From the NCBI GenBank assembly GCA_009193035.1, contig SWDT01000044.1, forward strand, positions 1 to 64,000: a DNA stretch of 64,000 nt, written 5' to 3'. The DNA comes from Halicephalobus mephisto. Lineage: Eukaryota > Nematoda > Chromadorea > Rhabditida > Panagrolaimidae. Made by a program: the position numbers and the translations under genes. Of this stretch, positions 10,830 through 22,879 are shown one piece after another; positions within the stretch are counted from its first letter, which is position 1; each line of letters begins with the position of its first letter. The notes under the pieces are model-generated. The model had not been told where the DNA came from and made no database searches. It saw only the letters and a program-made list of their open reading frames with translations.

Positions 10830-11545
10830 TGTCTAAAGTTAAGTCATCGATTAATAGGCTTAACTTTAGGCAACAATGAATACGGTAGTTTTCTGTTTGA
10901 GATGAAATTAGTTTCCAAAAATTCAACAAAAATTAAATTTTAGGCAACAATTGATGGATACTGTATGTTTCCTATGAAAGATAAAAAATAGGATCTAAAA
11001 TGAAATCGATTAATAGGCTTAACTTTAGGCAACAATTGATGGATACTGTAGTTTCCTTTTCGAGACTAAATTAGTTTCCAAAAATTCAACAAAAATTAAA
11101 TTTTAGACAACAATTGATGGATACTGTATGTTTCAGTAAGGTCAAAAATAGGGCCTTAAGTGAAATCGTCGATTAATAGGCTTAACTTTAGGCAACAATT
11201 GAGGCATACTGTATGTTTCCTATGAAAGATAAAAAATAGGATCTAAAATGAAATCGATTAATAGGCTTAACCTTAGGCAACAATGAATACGGTAGTTTTC
11301 TGTTTGAGATGAAATTAGTTTCCGAAAGTTTAACGATTAAATTGTAGGAAACAATTGACGCATACTGTAGTTTCTTATGAAAGATAAAAAATAGGATCTA
11401 AAGTGAAGTGGATTAATAGGTTTAATTTAAGCAACAATTGAGGCATACTGTAGTTTCCTTTTCGAGACTAAATTAGTTTCCAAAAATCCAACAAAAATTA
11501 AATTTTAGGCAACAATTAATGGATACTGTAATTTTTTTCTCGAGA
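10830..11545. repeat. Tandem repeat with TTAACTTTAGGCAACAATTG core
   Basis: Roughly seven copies of a diverged unit (about 95-145 bases) containing TTAATAGGCTTAACTTTAGG, CAACAATTGATGGATACTGT and AGTTTCCAAAAATTCAAC. Two alternating unit types suggest a higher-order repeat. No coding exon recognised. Confidence 0.85.
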
Positions 11546-12110
11546 CAAAGTTGTGTAACGACCTAAAGTGGTTTCTAATAATCGAAAAAAATTAATTTTA
11601 ATAATAATAAATAAATATTGTAGTTTTCTGCTCGGGACCAAACTAAAGAAAATCGTAAAGTTGTATTTTTCATCGATTCAGTACGAACTGATTTTTGAAC
11701 AAGAATTAATTCGAGAAACATCCGTCGAAAACGAACAAGATAAGAACTTAAACGAATTTTTTCCAATGATCCGAAAAATTTCACTTTTCGACACTGGTCA
11801 ACATATACCGTAATTTTCGAAAAAAAATTACTTTTTTAAAATTAAAAATATTTTTGAAAAAATTCATTAATTAATTTTTTTAGATATTTTCGAAAAAATT
11901 TAATTTTTTTAAATTTAGAAATATTTTTGAAAAAATTCATTAATTTTTTTAAATTTAGAAATATCTTCAATCAGAATCAACTGGCTACAGATTGGATAAT
12001 TTATTTAGTAGCTAGTCAAAAATGTGTTTTAATTTTTCGGACATAGGTTGATCAATCAATACACAAAAATTTATTTCTTTAATTGCACGAGAATTTCACC
12101 AAAAAGATTA
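11546..12110. other. intergenic, no gene seen
   Basis: AT-rich sequence with a duplicated segment (AAAAAATTCATTAATT, near 11860 and 11930). Opposing short open frames at 11568-11813 overlap on both strands and show no family signature. Confidence 0.4.
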
Positions 12111-12119
12111 TTGGATCAG

Positions 12120-12640
12120 GCACCCCCATCCTTAATGGAAAGTACAACCGACAAAAAAGTACTTGGTCCTGAATGGATTTTTTTAACATTGACAGGAAGC
12201 GCTTGATCCCGAATGGATTGTCTTAGTACCGACAAAAAATTACTTGGTCCTGAATGGATTGCCTTAACATCGACAAAAAAGTACTTGGTCCCGAATGGAT
12301 TTTTATAATATCGATAGGAAGCGCTTGGTCCCGGACAGATTGCCTTAATACCGACAAAAAAGCATTTGGTCCTGAATGGATTGTCTTAACATCGACAGGA
12401 AGTACTTGGTCCCAAATGGATTTTTTTTAATATCGATAGGAAGCGCTTGGTCCCGAACGGATTGTTTTAACACCGACAAAAAAGCATTTGGTCCCGGACG
12501 GATTTTTTTTAATATCGATAGGAAGCGCTTGGTCCCGAATGGATTTTTTTAAATATCGATAGGAAGCGCTTGGTCCCGGACGGATTGCCTTAACACCGAC
12601 AAAAAAGCATTTGGTCCCGGACGGATTGTCTTAACATCGA
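12120..12640. repeat. ~60/120-bp tandem array with GGTCCTGAATGGA core
   Basis: About nine half-units, each with CTTGGTCC(C/T)GAATGGAT or CTTGGTCCCGGACGGATT, alternating with CTTAACACCGACAAAAAAG and AATATCGATAGGAAGCG. Two half-unit types alternate, giving a longer period of about 120. The core GGTCCTGAATGGA is shared with arrays at 21.7 and 22.5 kb, and in diverged form (GGTCTTGAGTGGA) at 46.6 kb. Confidence 0.9.
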
Positions 12641-13280
12641 AAAGAAAACATACAGTTCCTCTTGGCGGGAAGTTTATGTTTGTTTTATATCGTGTCCGAC
12701 ATAGTTCTTTTTGTATTGTGCCTAAGGCATCTATTAAATAAAATCTTTCTACAGTACTGTCTCTTTCATCTAGACGCGGGTCACTCGGCGTGACAAACAC
12801 AACAAAGATAATTCACGAAAAATCATCAACCGTATTTGTCAAAAAAATTTTTCCAGAAAAAATCACTACTTGACCTGTACAGACGAAAAATAAAGAATAA
12901 AGAACAAAAATCGTCAAAAAGGGCGTTGTTTGGCAATTAACGACATTTGAAGCACGATGACCGAATTTTTGACTCAAAAAATAAGTCAAAAATCGTCTCG
13001 GGACAAATGTTTCAAAATTTTCCAAAAGTTAAAAAATTTTAAATTTAATAATTTTTCTAAAATTAAAGAAAATTAAAAAAAAATTATATTTAAAATTTTC
13101 CAAAATTAAAAAATTTCAAATTTAATGATTTTTCAAAATTAAAGAAAATTTAAAAAATTAAAAAAAATTATGTTTAAAAATTTTCCAAAATTTAAAAAAT
13201 TAAAAAATCGAAAAAATAAAAAAAAATCAAAAAATTTTAAAATAAAAAAATTAAAAAAATTTTAAAAATCAAAAAACGTT
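12640..13280. other. single-copy block then A-rich sequence; no gene assigned
   Basis: 12640-13020 is not repetitive and has more balanced composition. On the minus strand 12549-12800 and 12813-13025 are open but contain no recognisable domain, and no splice model joins them. 13030-13280 is A-rich low complexity. Confidence 0.35.
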
Positions 13281-13409
13281 CGTTCCAGAACCACTCGTCT
13301 GAAATTTGATCCTAAAAAACACAAAAAAGAATTTTTGATTCTGTGACAGATGATATTTATTTTGTGATGACTATTTTTATAAAAATTTTTAATCAAATTT
13401 GTGATCGAA

Positions 13410-14395
13410 AAAAATCAAAAATCGTTCGTTTCGGGACCATAGTTTCAAATATATTTTGAAAAATTAAAGAATCATCGGTGTCATCAAGAACGATGATTAC
13501 TAGGCCATTTACAGGTCTTATAAAAGATTATGAAATTTATGATAAAGATCATCAAACGTCATTCGTTCCAGGACCATAGTTTCAACATATGTTTAAAAAC
13601 TAAAATATCCTCGGTCCTTCCACGAAAGATGTTTATTTCCTGATTATTAGATCATTTACATGTTTTATAAAGATTTATTAACCAAATTTATGAAAAGTAA
13701 TCAAAAATTATTCGTTCCAGGACCATAGTTTCAATTTTTTTATAAAAACTAAAATATCTTCGGTCCTGCCACGAATGATGTTTATTTATTTCTCAGTCAC
13801 TAACTTACAGATATTCTAAAAATCTACTAACCAAATTTATGAAAAGTAATTAAACGTCATTCATTTCAGGACCATAGTTTCAACATTTCCTTAAAAACTA
13901 GAATATCCTTGGTCCTGCCACGAATGATGTTTATTTATTTCTCAGTCACTAACTTACAGATATTCTAAAAATCTACTAACCAATCCTATGGAACATAATC
14001 AAAAATCATTCGTTTCAGGACCATAGTTTCAACTTTTTCTTAAAAACTAGAATATCCTCGGTCCTGCCACGAATGATGTTTATTTATTTCTCAGCCACTA
14101 ATTTATAGATATTCTAAAAATCTACTAACCAAGCCTATGGAAAGTAATCAAAAATCGTTCGTTTCAGGACCATAGTTTCAACATTTCTTTAAAAACTAGA
14201 ATATCCTCGGTCCTGCCACGAATGATGTTTATTTATTTCTCAGCCACTAATTTATAGATATTCTAAAAATCTACTAACCAAGCCTATGGAAAGTAATCAA
14301 AAATCGTTCGTTCCAGGACCATAGTTTCAACATTTTCTTAAAAACTGGAATATCCTCGGTCCTGCCACGAATGATGTTTATTTTTCACCCTTTAG
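13410..14395. repeat. ~148-bp minisatellite, seven copies
   Basis: Seven head-to-tail copies, starting at about 13424, 13558, 13708, 13855, 14005, 14157 and 14306. Each has TTCGTTCCAGGACCATAG, a short spacer, ATATCCTCGGTCCTGCCACG and AATGATGTTTATTTATTTCT. The last three copies are nearly identical, so amplification is recent. AGGACC and GGTCCT lie about 40 bases apart in inverted orientation inside each unit. Confidence 0.93.
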
Positions 14396-14679
14396 TTCAT
14401 CTGTAGCTTTCTTAATCTTCTGATTTTTGCATGACGTTGAAAAATAATTTTTTTTCGATAAAAACGGCCTTGAACCGAAATTGGGCGTTGTCTCATTCGA
14501 GGAACTAAAACAGCTGATCATAATACATATGATCTCTTTGAAAAAAATATTTCTTTATGAATGAAAAAAAATAAAAAAGTAGTCTTCACATTGATCAAAA
14601 AACTTCTAATTTTAGCGACACACCTGTTTTATAAATTTTTTTGTTTTTTATGAAAAATAAACGATAATTTTTTTCATTT

Positions 14680-15300
14680 TTACATACACAAAAAATGCAA
14701 CTTTTAGTACAGTAAGAAATCCAAATTATCACTATTTTTGTCAAAAATGCCAAATATTCATGAAAAATGTGACGATTTTGTTATATTTCGCAATTATTAC
14801 TGAGTTAAAAATTGTTTTTTTTGTGTATTGGAGCTGTTTTTGGATAGTGCCCAGAAAGCCCTGATTTGAGTCCGAAATAGACACTATCCAAAATCTCTAC
14901 ACACAAATGTAACTTTTAGTACAGTAACAGATATAAGTTGTCACTTAAGTTGTAATTTAGTCACAAATGTTAAATATTCATGAAAAATGTCTCGATTTTG
15001 TTATATTTCGAAATTATTACTGAGTTAAAAATTGTTTTTTTTGTGTATTGGAGCTGTTTTTGGATAGTGCCTAGAAAGCCCTGATTTGAGTCCGAAATGG
15101 ACACTATCCAAAATCTCTACACACAAAAAAGTGTAACTTTTGGCACAGTAAAAAGTACAAATCGGCACTATTAAGTTTTAATTTTCGTCACAAATGTCAA
15201 ATATTTATGAAAAATTTAACGATTGTGTTATATTTCGCAATTTTTAAAAAACCAAAAGTCACAATTTTTTTGTTCTTAGTTGGACGTCCGTTCAAAGTTC
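14680..15300. repeat. ~220-bp tandem repeat with internal inverted repeat
   Basis: Three copies beginning near 14680, 14900 and 15120, each with CACACAAAAAATGCAACTTT or a variant and TTATATTTCGCAATTATTAC. The first two also carry TTTTTGGATAGTG, about 30 bases of loop, and CACTATCCAAAA, which can fold into a stem of 12 pairs. The third copy loses the second half. Confidence 0.88.
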
Positions 15301-15479
15301 AAAACTCTTTGGCATTACTGTAATTGATAACTTTTGGATAGTCATAGATAATTCTAAAAATAAATAAATCCTGGAACATTTAGAAATCATACAGTATTAC
15401 TGTAGAATCAAATTGTTTTGGCAAATTGGAATTTCCAGGATGTCGAAGGCTCCTGCTGCATTCTTGAGTTCTTGATTTC

Positions 15480-16050
15480 AAATTTTTTTAGAAGTGATTA
15501 AAGTTTTCTAATATTTTCATATAATTTTCTTGAATTAATTTATCTTTGATTTAGATCTTATTAATGAGGTTAAATTTGTTTAAAATCTTTTGAAATAATC
15601 TTATATCATATATCTTTAACTTAAATCTTGTTAGAAAACATTAGATGTATCTAATATCCTCTACGATTTTCTTCTATTTATGTATTTTTGATTTAGATCT
15701 TATTAATAAAGTTAAATTTGTTTAAAATCTTTTGAAATAATCTTATATCATATATCTTTAACTTAAGTCTTGTTAAAAAACACCAGACGTATCTAGTATC
15801 CTCTACGATCTTCTTCTATTTATTTATCTTTGATTTAGATCTTGTTAATAAAGTTAATTTTCTCTAAAATCTTTCAAAATTGTCTGACGTCAATATATCT
15901 TTGATTTGGGCGTTATTGAGAGGAGATTATGATTATCTAAAACCTTCTGCAATCTTCTTAAACTTATGTGTTCTTGATTTAATTCTTGTTGAAAGAGATT
16001 AAGATTATCTAAGATCATCAATAATCTTCTCACCCTCATAGGTTCCTAAT
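15480..16050. repeat. ~170-bp tandem repeat
   Basis: Copies near 15545, 15690 and 15830, and weaker ones up to 16050, with TTTGATTTAGATCTTATTAA, TTAAATTTGTTTAAAATC and CATATATCTTTAACTTAA. 16050-16490 continues in decayed form (CTAATTCGGGGCTTGT and similar) with more balanced composition; no exon found. Confidence 0.75.
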
Positions 16051-16494
16051 TTAGGGCTTGTTAAGCAAGGTTAGACTTCTCCAGAACGTTGGGGAATTGC
16101 TTCATGTCCGTGGATTCCTGATTCTGGTCTTATTAGATTGGTTTAGGACTGGCCGTAATGATGGACATCGAATGTGTCCCTGATTCAAGTGTTGTTAGAC
16201 AAAACTAGAGTTATCTAAAATAATCGATAATTGCCCCACACCCAGGGGTTCTTAACTGAGGTTTTGTTAAGCGAAGTTGGGCTTTGTAGGACGTTAGTCA
16301 CTCATCTGACACCCACGGGTTCCTAATTCGGGGCTTGTCGGACAAGGTTGGGGTAGTTCAAAATAACCCAGTCTTCATACACTACATATATGACTTGGGT
16401 ATTATTAAATCAAATCGAAATTTTTTCGAATTAAAATAATCAGTGCCAAAAGAAATCAGAATTTTCCAGAGAAATCCATGTAGTAATGATGTAT

Positions 16495-16710
16495 TAAAAG
16501 TGAAAGAGGGAATATGAAGGGGGGGATGTTAGGGAGGGAATATGAAGGGGGGGATGTGAAGAAGGAATGTGAAGAGGGAAAGTGAGGGGAGAATGTGAAG
16601 AAGGAATGTGAAGGAGGAATGTGAAGAAGAAATGTGAAAAGGGAATGTGAAGGGGAGAATATGAAGGGGAAATGTGAAGAAGGAATGTGAAGGAGGAAAT
16701 GTGAGATGTC
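16495..16710 (+). repeat. polypurine GGAATGTGAAGA minisatellite
   Basis: About 210 bases almost free of cytosine on the plus strand, made of 12-base units such as GAATGTGAAGAA and GAATATGAAGGG, with G runs of seven near 16520 and 16545. Such strand asymmetry can favour triplex or R-loop structures. The minus-strand Ser/His/Pro-rich frame is an artefact. Confidence 0.9.
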
Positions 16711-16711
16711 A

Positions 16712-17240
16712 ATGGTGTGACTCCTTGGGAGTTCCTTGATTGGGCGGAAAATTATTGATTCCTACTGTTGACAATTCAAGCTTGTTTATCTTAACATGAT
16801 CAGAACAAAGACCCTCGTTTGACCGAAGTCAACCTCAACAAATCTAAAGCTGGATTTTCTCAAAAACTGACTTTTTTGACACTCTAGTCTCGTCTCCCAA
16901 ACATCGGCTGAATCGACGGAACTTTGAATTTTCTTTTTTTAGACATTGGAATTTTTAGAAATTTAGAAAATTTGAATACTTTTAAAAATTAAAAATTTTT
17001 TAGGAAATTCCAAAAATTTGGAAATTTATTTTTTAATTTTTGTAACAAATTTAGAATACTGTAGAATTTTTAGAAATTTGGAAAATTTGAATATTTTTAA
17101 AAATAAAAATTTTCTAGGAAATTCCAAAAATTCACTTTTGAATAATTTAGAAATTTGCTTTTTTTATTTTTGTAATATTTTTTCATTTTTGTCAACAATT
17201 AAAAAATAATTTTTATTAAAAGGCGAAAATTTTTGAAGAT
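16712..17240. other. 3' flank of the channel gene, no gene seen
   Basis: 16712-16920 is single-copy with balanced composition; 16925-17200 contains a duplicated AT-rich segment (TTTTTAGAAATTTAGAAAAT / TTTTTAGGAAATTCCAAAAA). No coding region recognised. Confidence 0.35.
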
Positions 17241-17242
17241 TT

Positions 17243-20200
17243 TTAATTAAGTGAAGTCTGGACTGCCATGTAGGGTCTCAAGTACCTGATCCAGTACTGT
17301 AATTCATCGATTTATAAATTATTTAAAAAATTAAAATTGCTTACAGTGATATTGAAGATCATGAAGCAGACGGGGAAGAGGATTCTGCTCATCAGATCTA
17401 TCCTTCTGGATCTTTCACGATATCTGATGTTCCACAAAGTGCCCCACCAGGTCCGGGTCTTCGGGAGGACGATGTCGGCGTTGATGACTCCGGTGCCGGC
17501 GGCGGTGGTGACAGCGGCGTTGTTTAAGACCAAGGAACTCGCTGTTCCAGTACCGTATCCGTCATGCCAAGCATGTGAAGAAGTGAAATTAGATCCCATA
17601 AGAAGCTGAGCCTGATGTCGATGACGATAACTTTGTCTTACAATATCCTTCCTAGCCGCCCAATTCACAAGAGCAAATTCCAGAAGAGCTCCGAAAATGA
17701 AAGCAAGACAAACTCCGATCCAGATGTCAATCGCTTTCGTGTAGGACACCGGAGGCAGATTCTGATTCACCGCACTAGCTTGAGTCGTCATCGTCAGCAA
17801 AGTCGTCACCCCCAGGGTCACCCTCGCCGGGACAGAGTCCTTATCCAGCCAGAACGAGACCCAGGACACAGCTACCAACATGAAGCTTGGGATATACCTG
17901 AAAAACCATATTATTAAAAAAATTTAAAACTAAACATAATTGCTGGGACAGAAACCAGACCAAAAAAAAGGACCTAAAGCGATAGCCTGAAAATCAGGGA
18001 GCGTAGGGTACTGTAGGACATGAGTGAGATCTTCGGTTGTAGTTGTGTTGAAACTTGTTATTGTAGATATGGTGACGAAAAACTAAACGAGAAAGAGAGG
18101 ACCTAAAGCGATACCCTGAATATCAGGGAGCGTAGGGTACTGTAAGACATGAGTGAGATCTTCGGTTGCAGTTGTGTTGAAACTTGTTATTGTAGATATG
18201 GTGATAAAAAACTAAACGAGAAAGAGAGGATTTAAAGCGATAGCCTGAATATCAGGGACTGTAGGGTACTGTAGGACATGAGTGAGACCCCTGGTTGTCT
18301 TATGAAATAAAATATACAATTGTTGTTTGTGTCTTGTTACTGAGTAAAGATTAGTGATGTTCTTCCTATCTCTATCTTGACAATTATATTACTGAGAAAA
18401 TTAAAAAGTAAATATTATTATAAAATTGTCCTAATGTGAATTTTTAGAACTTCAAATTTTAAATGTCCGATTTTCAAAGTTATTATTGGATTTCGAAAGA
18501 TATTAGAAGCTTCTATGAAGTTCAGGAAATCTTCTGAAATCTTTCATTGGAATCTCAGATCTTCTAGAAGACCCTACAGTACTCTAGAAGGTTCTGAAAA
18601 TTCTACAAGATTCTAAGAATTCAAAGAATTTAAAGATTTCAGAAGTTTATAGAAAATTCCGAACGATTCGAAAAATTTATAAAATTCAGAAAATTTTTTA
18701 GGTCTTATCGTATTCTAGAAGGTTCTGAAAATTCTACAAAATTCTAAGAATTCTAAGAATTTTGAAGATTTCAGAAGTATATAAAAAATTCCGAACGATT
18801 CGAAAAATTTATAAAATTCAGAAAATTTTCCAAAAGGTTCTGAAAATCAATACAAAATTCTAAGAATTTAAAAAATGTTGAAGATTTTAAGAAACTTGGA
18901 AAATTCTGAACGATTTTAGGACTTTTTTGAGGATTTTAAAATTTTCTAGAACCTTCTACTGGATTCTGAAATTTTCTACAATTTTCCGGAAATATCTCCA
19001 AGATTCTGAAAAACTTCAAAAATTCTAGAATCTTCCGTAAAATCCGAATTTCGAATGATCCATAAAATAGTCAACTTACAGTTGAAGTAGATAATAACTA
19101 AATTCCCGTTTTAATTCGATAATGGTCCTGAGGCAACTGTAGGCCCCGGTGTTTGTGATTGAAGTGCAGTTGCCCGTGGTGACTTTGCTGAGGACGAAGG
19201 AGGGGAGACTCTGATGAAGTCCGGCTTTTATCTGGATGGGATTGACCTGTTTCCAATGATATACAATATCCGAAGTAGTATAAGCATAAGAGGCATAGTC
19301 GATGAAGCAGGTCTGGATGTCGAGGGGGTAGTCGTTGAGGACCATGGGGCAGCTGAGGGTCAGGGTCAGTCTGCAAGAGTACAGTATCTTCGCGGAGCCG
19401 TTGTAGACCCTGATGAGGATGTTCGGTTGGTCGATGTCATGTCGTTTTCCGTCTTTTTCGTTCTGGAAAAACGTATCCGGAAGCCAAATTTTCTGTCCAG
19501 GAGACAGTATGATGTGGGGCAAAGTGTCCGAATAAAAAAGAAGTCTTTCGTCGACCCATTCTTCCCGGAATGTAAAATGCATACTGTACTCCATATTGAC
19601 GTCATCCACCTTCGATATGCTCCTGAGGTACATGTTTACCGTAACGTCGACCGGGGGGTCCTCCACGACCGGGTTCAGGGTCCCCCGGGGCCTCACCCTC
19701 CAGTCGTAACTCTCGGGACCCCCTTCCAGAAGTCTCCTGATTATCCTCTGTTCATCCAGCAACCTCTCATATCTGGAAACCCATTTTCAAAATTAATTAT
19801 TTTAAATTAAAAAATTGTTAAAATTTTTCAATTTTAAAAAAAAATAAATTTTAATTTTCAAATTAAAAAAATTATTAAAATTATTTTAAATTAAAAAATT
19901 ATTAAAATTATTAAAATTTTTCAATTTTTAAAAAAAATAAATTTTAATTTTTATATTTAAAAATTTTTTAATTTTTTATTTTTATATTTAAGAATTTTTT
20001 ATTTTTTTATTTTTAAGTTTTTTATTTTTATATTTTTAAGTTTTTTAAAAAAAACATATTTTCAGTGATTCCGAAAAAGTTCAAAATTGCCTCGTCATCC
20101 CCTTTTTTCGATTGTTTGCGGACTTTTGAGAAAACTCGACTCAAGTGGATAAACGAAAAAAGAAAAATGCCGAAAGTTGAAAACAGCAAGAAATCCTAAA

Positions 20201-20416
20201 ATGGAGTGATTTAAAAACAATAGAATTTTTAATTTCTAAGTTGCCCAGAAACAATTGTTTTTTTTTAGAAATGGATTTCCTGACATGGACGAATTATGTC
20301 TGGTTTTGAAGGGAAAATTGGCCGACATACCCTTTGTAGACCACTCCGTTGAGGTCCATTTCCGATCCTTCGCCCACTACCGATTGATGAAGCAGGATTA
20401 TCAGCTGGAGAAGCAT
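17243..20416 (-). CDS. glutamate-gated chloride channel subunit (Cys-loop receptor)
   Basis: Pentameric ligand-gated anion channel of neuron or muscle membrane. Exons on the minus strand: 20416-20331, 19772-19080, 17897-17345, 17296-17243; phases fit and give 461 aa, the normal family length. Seen: signal peptide ([15 protein letters not shown]), Cys-loop [15 protein letters not shown] with 13 residues between cysteines, the second disulfide pair in '[15 protein letters not shown]' typical of GluCl/GlyR, M1 starting '[15 protein letters not shown]', the anion-selectivity PAR before M2 ([14 protein letters not shown]), M3 '[17 protein letters not shown]', and M4 ending in a short exon [10 protein letters not shown]3 has Gly (IWIG) at the position linked to macrocyclic-lactone sensitivity in this family. 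It resembles the GLC/AVR group; the exact orthologue is not decided. The exon-1 frame is also open upstream to the acceptor TTTTCTAG at 20468, so an earlier start in another exon is possible. Intron 2 is full of repeats. Confidence 0.95.
17980..18300. repeat. ~125-bp tandem repeat in channel intron 2
   Basis: Three copies (near 17980, 18100 and 18225) with CTAAAGCGATAGCCTGAA, ATCAGGGAGCGTAGGGTACT and GTAGGACATGAGTGAGATC. The first two are nearly identical; the third is truncated. 18480-19030 holds a second, degenerate repeat rich in TTCTAGAAGGTTCTGAAAAT. Confidence 0.85.
19790..20090. other. AT-rich intron 1 of the channel gene
   Basis: Low-complexity A/T runs (TTAAAAAATTATTAAAATTA) followed from 20090 by a stretch of mixed composition up to the first exon. 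No other gene seen. Confidence 0.5.
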
Positions 20417-20449
20417 GGCAGTGAAGACGATCCAGGATTTCTCACACTT

Positions 20450-21355
20450 TGATCCTGTCCGTAGGACCTAGAAAAAATCGTTTTAATTACAGTAGTTAAA
20501 TTAATTTCGAAATCAATAAAAATATTTTTAAAAAATATAAAAAAGAAATTTTTAAAATTCAATTCTATTCGTTGGACCTGGAAAAGATAGTTTTAATTAC
20601 TGTAGTTAAATTAATTTCGAAATCAATAAAAATATTTTTAAAAAAAATTTCAAAAAAAAAATTTTTAAATTAAATTTTGTCTGTAGGACCTGGAAAAAAT
20701 CGTTTTAGTTACTGTAGCAGAATTTCTTTATTTTCAAAATTTATTGGAAAATTTAAAAAATTAAAAAATAATTCAAATTTTTTCTTTTCGAAAATAATTT
20801 AAAACTTTTTAAAATTATTTTTAAAAAAATAAGTAATATTTTAAAATTTAAAAAATAAATAAAATTAAAATTTTTAAATTACTGTAATGGAATTATTTTA
20901 AAAAAATAAGTAATATTTAAAAAATTAAAAATTAAAAAATTAAAATTTGAAAAATAAATAAAATTAAAATTTTTAGATTACCGTAATAAAATTATTTTTA
21001 AAAAAATAAGTAATATTTTAAAATTTAAAAAACAAATAAAATTAAAATTTTTAAATTACTGTAATAAAATTATTTTTAAAAAATAAGTAATATTTAGATT
21101 TTTAAAAACAGAAAATTAAAGTTTTTATATTACTGTAATAAAATTATTTTTTTAAAAAATAAGTAATATTTTAAAATTTAAAATTAAAAAAACAAATAAA
21201 ATTAAAGTTTTTAAATTACTGTAATAAAATTATTTTAAAAAATAATATTTTAAAATTTAAAAAACAAATAAAATTAAAATTTTTAAATTACTGTAATGGA
21301 ATTATTTTTTTAAAAAATAAGTAATATTTAGATTTTTAAAAACAGAAAATTAATA
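20450..21355. repeat. Two arrays upstream of the channel gene
   Basis: 20450-20720: three copies of a unit of about 120 bases (GTAGGACCTGGAAAAAATCG, TTTTAATTACTGTAGTTAAA); the first copy includes the acceptor before the first channel exon, so the array touches the transcript start. 20850-21350: about six copies of a unit of about 90 bases with AAATTACTGTAATAAAATTA and AATAAGTAATATTT. Confidence 0.85.
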
Positions 21356-21699
21356 ATGCTTTAACCGTTGAGCTCATTTTTCAAAAAAAGTTTGTTTGAA
21401 AAAAGGCGGATTCAAACATTCCAAAAAAGCATTCAATTTTGACAAATTTGAGTTTTTTGAGATCATAGAACTAAAACTTCATTTTTCTTTAAAAATGAAG
21501 TCTTTAAATTTTCATCACCGAAATTAAGCACTCAAGAAGGGCTCAAAGAAATAAATTTTTTTTGTTAAAAAAATTTTAATCATTTTTTTTTGAAAAGTAT
21601 AGAATCTAATTTTGCACGAACAAAGAAGTTTGCCTTTGGCGAATTTCTTTCCTTATGGCTCTTCGAAAAATTATAAAACATTATATAAAATTTGGAAGT

Positions 21700-22210
21700 T
21701 CTTTGAATTTATTCAATACTTCCGGATTCTTGCAAAATCACGGAATCATGAAATTTTAATTTTCGGTCCTGAATGGAAAATTTCGAAAATTCGTGTTAGG
21801 ACCGTTTTTAAGAATTCTAAAGTTGGAATCTTTAATTATAATATTATTTTAAAATAAATATAGAGTTTTAGAATCACGGAATCATGAAATTTTAATTTTT
21901 GGTCCTGAATGGAAAATTTTGAAAATTCGTGTTAGGACCATTTTTAAGAATTCTAAGATTGGAATCTTTATTTATTTTAAAATAATATTATAATTAGAGG
22001 TTTTTAAATCACAAAATCATGAAATTTTAATTTTTGGTCCTGAATGGAAAATTTTGGAAATTCGTGTTAGGACCGTTTTTAAGAATTCTAAGATTGGAAT
22101 CTTTATTTATTTTAAAATAATATTATAATTAGAGGGTTTTAAATCACAAAATCATGAAATTCTTATTTTTGGTCCTGAGTGGAAAATTCCGAAAATTCGC
22201 GTCTAGACAA
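21700..22210. repeat. ~125-bp tandem repeat with GGTCCTGAATGGA core
   Basis: Four copies, near 21735, 21870, 22005 and 22140, each with CATGAAATTTTAATTTTTGG, TCCTGAATGGAAAATTTTG and TTCGTGTTAGGACC. Within a unit GGTCCT and AGGACC are inverted copies about 25-30 bases apart, so each could fold into a small hairpin. The 200 bases downstream keep decayed pieces. Confidence 0.9.
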
Positions 22211-22539
22211 CTTTTAAGAATTTTTTGAATATTTATATTTTTTAATCATATGATCATAGAAGATTATATAAAATTCTGGGATTTTTCAGAATCCACAGAA
22301 CGCTTTTTGTCTTCCAGAATACATAAACGTAAAGTTTCGGTTTTTACTCTCGATTGAAAGATTCCAGAATTCGCGTCTGGATAATGTTCGGAATTTTCCC
22401 ACATGCATTTCTGCGTTTTTATAATGACGTAATTTCAGAATTCATTCGGTGATTCTGAATACTGTAGAAATTTGCAAATTTAAAATCTCAAAATTTTCGG
22501 TCTCGTGTGGAAAGTTTTGAAAAATTCTTTTAGAGAAAA

Positions 22540-22870
22540 TTTTTTAGATTTTGGTCCTGAGTGGAAAATTTTTAAATCTTAGTCCTGAGTGGAAAGTTTT
22601 CTAGATTTTGGTCCTGAATGGAAAATTCTTAAATCTTAGTCCTGAATGGAAAATTTTCTAGATTTTGGTCCTGAATGGAAAATTTTTTAGATTTTGGTCC
22701 TGAGTGGAAAGTTTTTAAATCTTAGTCCTGAGTGGAAAATTCTTAAATCTTAGTCCTGAATGGAAAATTTTCTAGATTTTGGTCCTGAGTGGAAAATTTT
22801 TTAGATTTTGGTCCTGAATGGAAAGTTTTTAAATCTTAGTCCTGAGTGGAAAGTTTTAAAAATTCATGTT
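22540..22870. repeat. ~27-bp GGTCCTGAGTGGAAA minisatellite
   Basis: About twelve copies alternating between TAGATTTTGGTCCTGAGTGG and TAAATCTTAGTCCTGAGTGG, each followed by AAAATTTT or AAAGTTTT. This is a short form of the core seen in the array just upstream, as if one part of the 125-bp unit had been amplified separately. Confidence 0.92.
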
Positions 22871-22879
22871 AAGATTATT

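Noticed and set aside
12640..12810. Possible LTR or retroelement fragment (contains AATAAA and unique sequence)
   Set aside because: No matching second LTR, no primer-binding site, and no pol or gag frame nearby.
16494..16712. 72-codon Ser/His/Pro-rich minus-strand frame
   Set aside because: Complement of a polypurine minisatellite; composition explains it.
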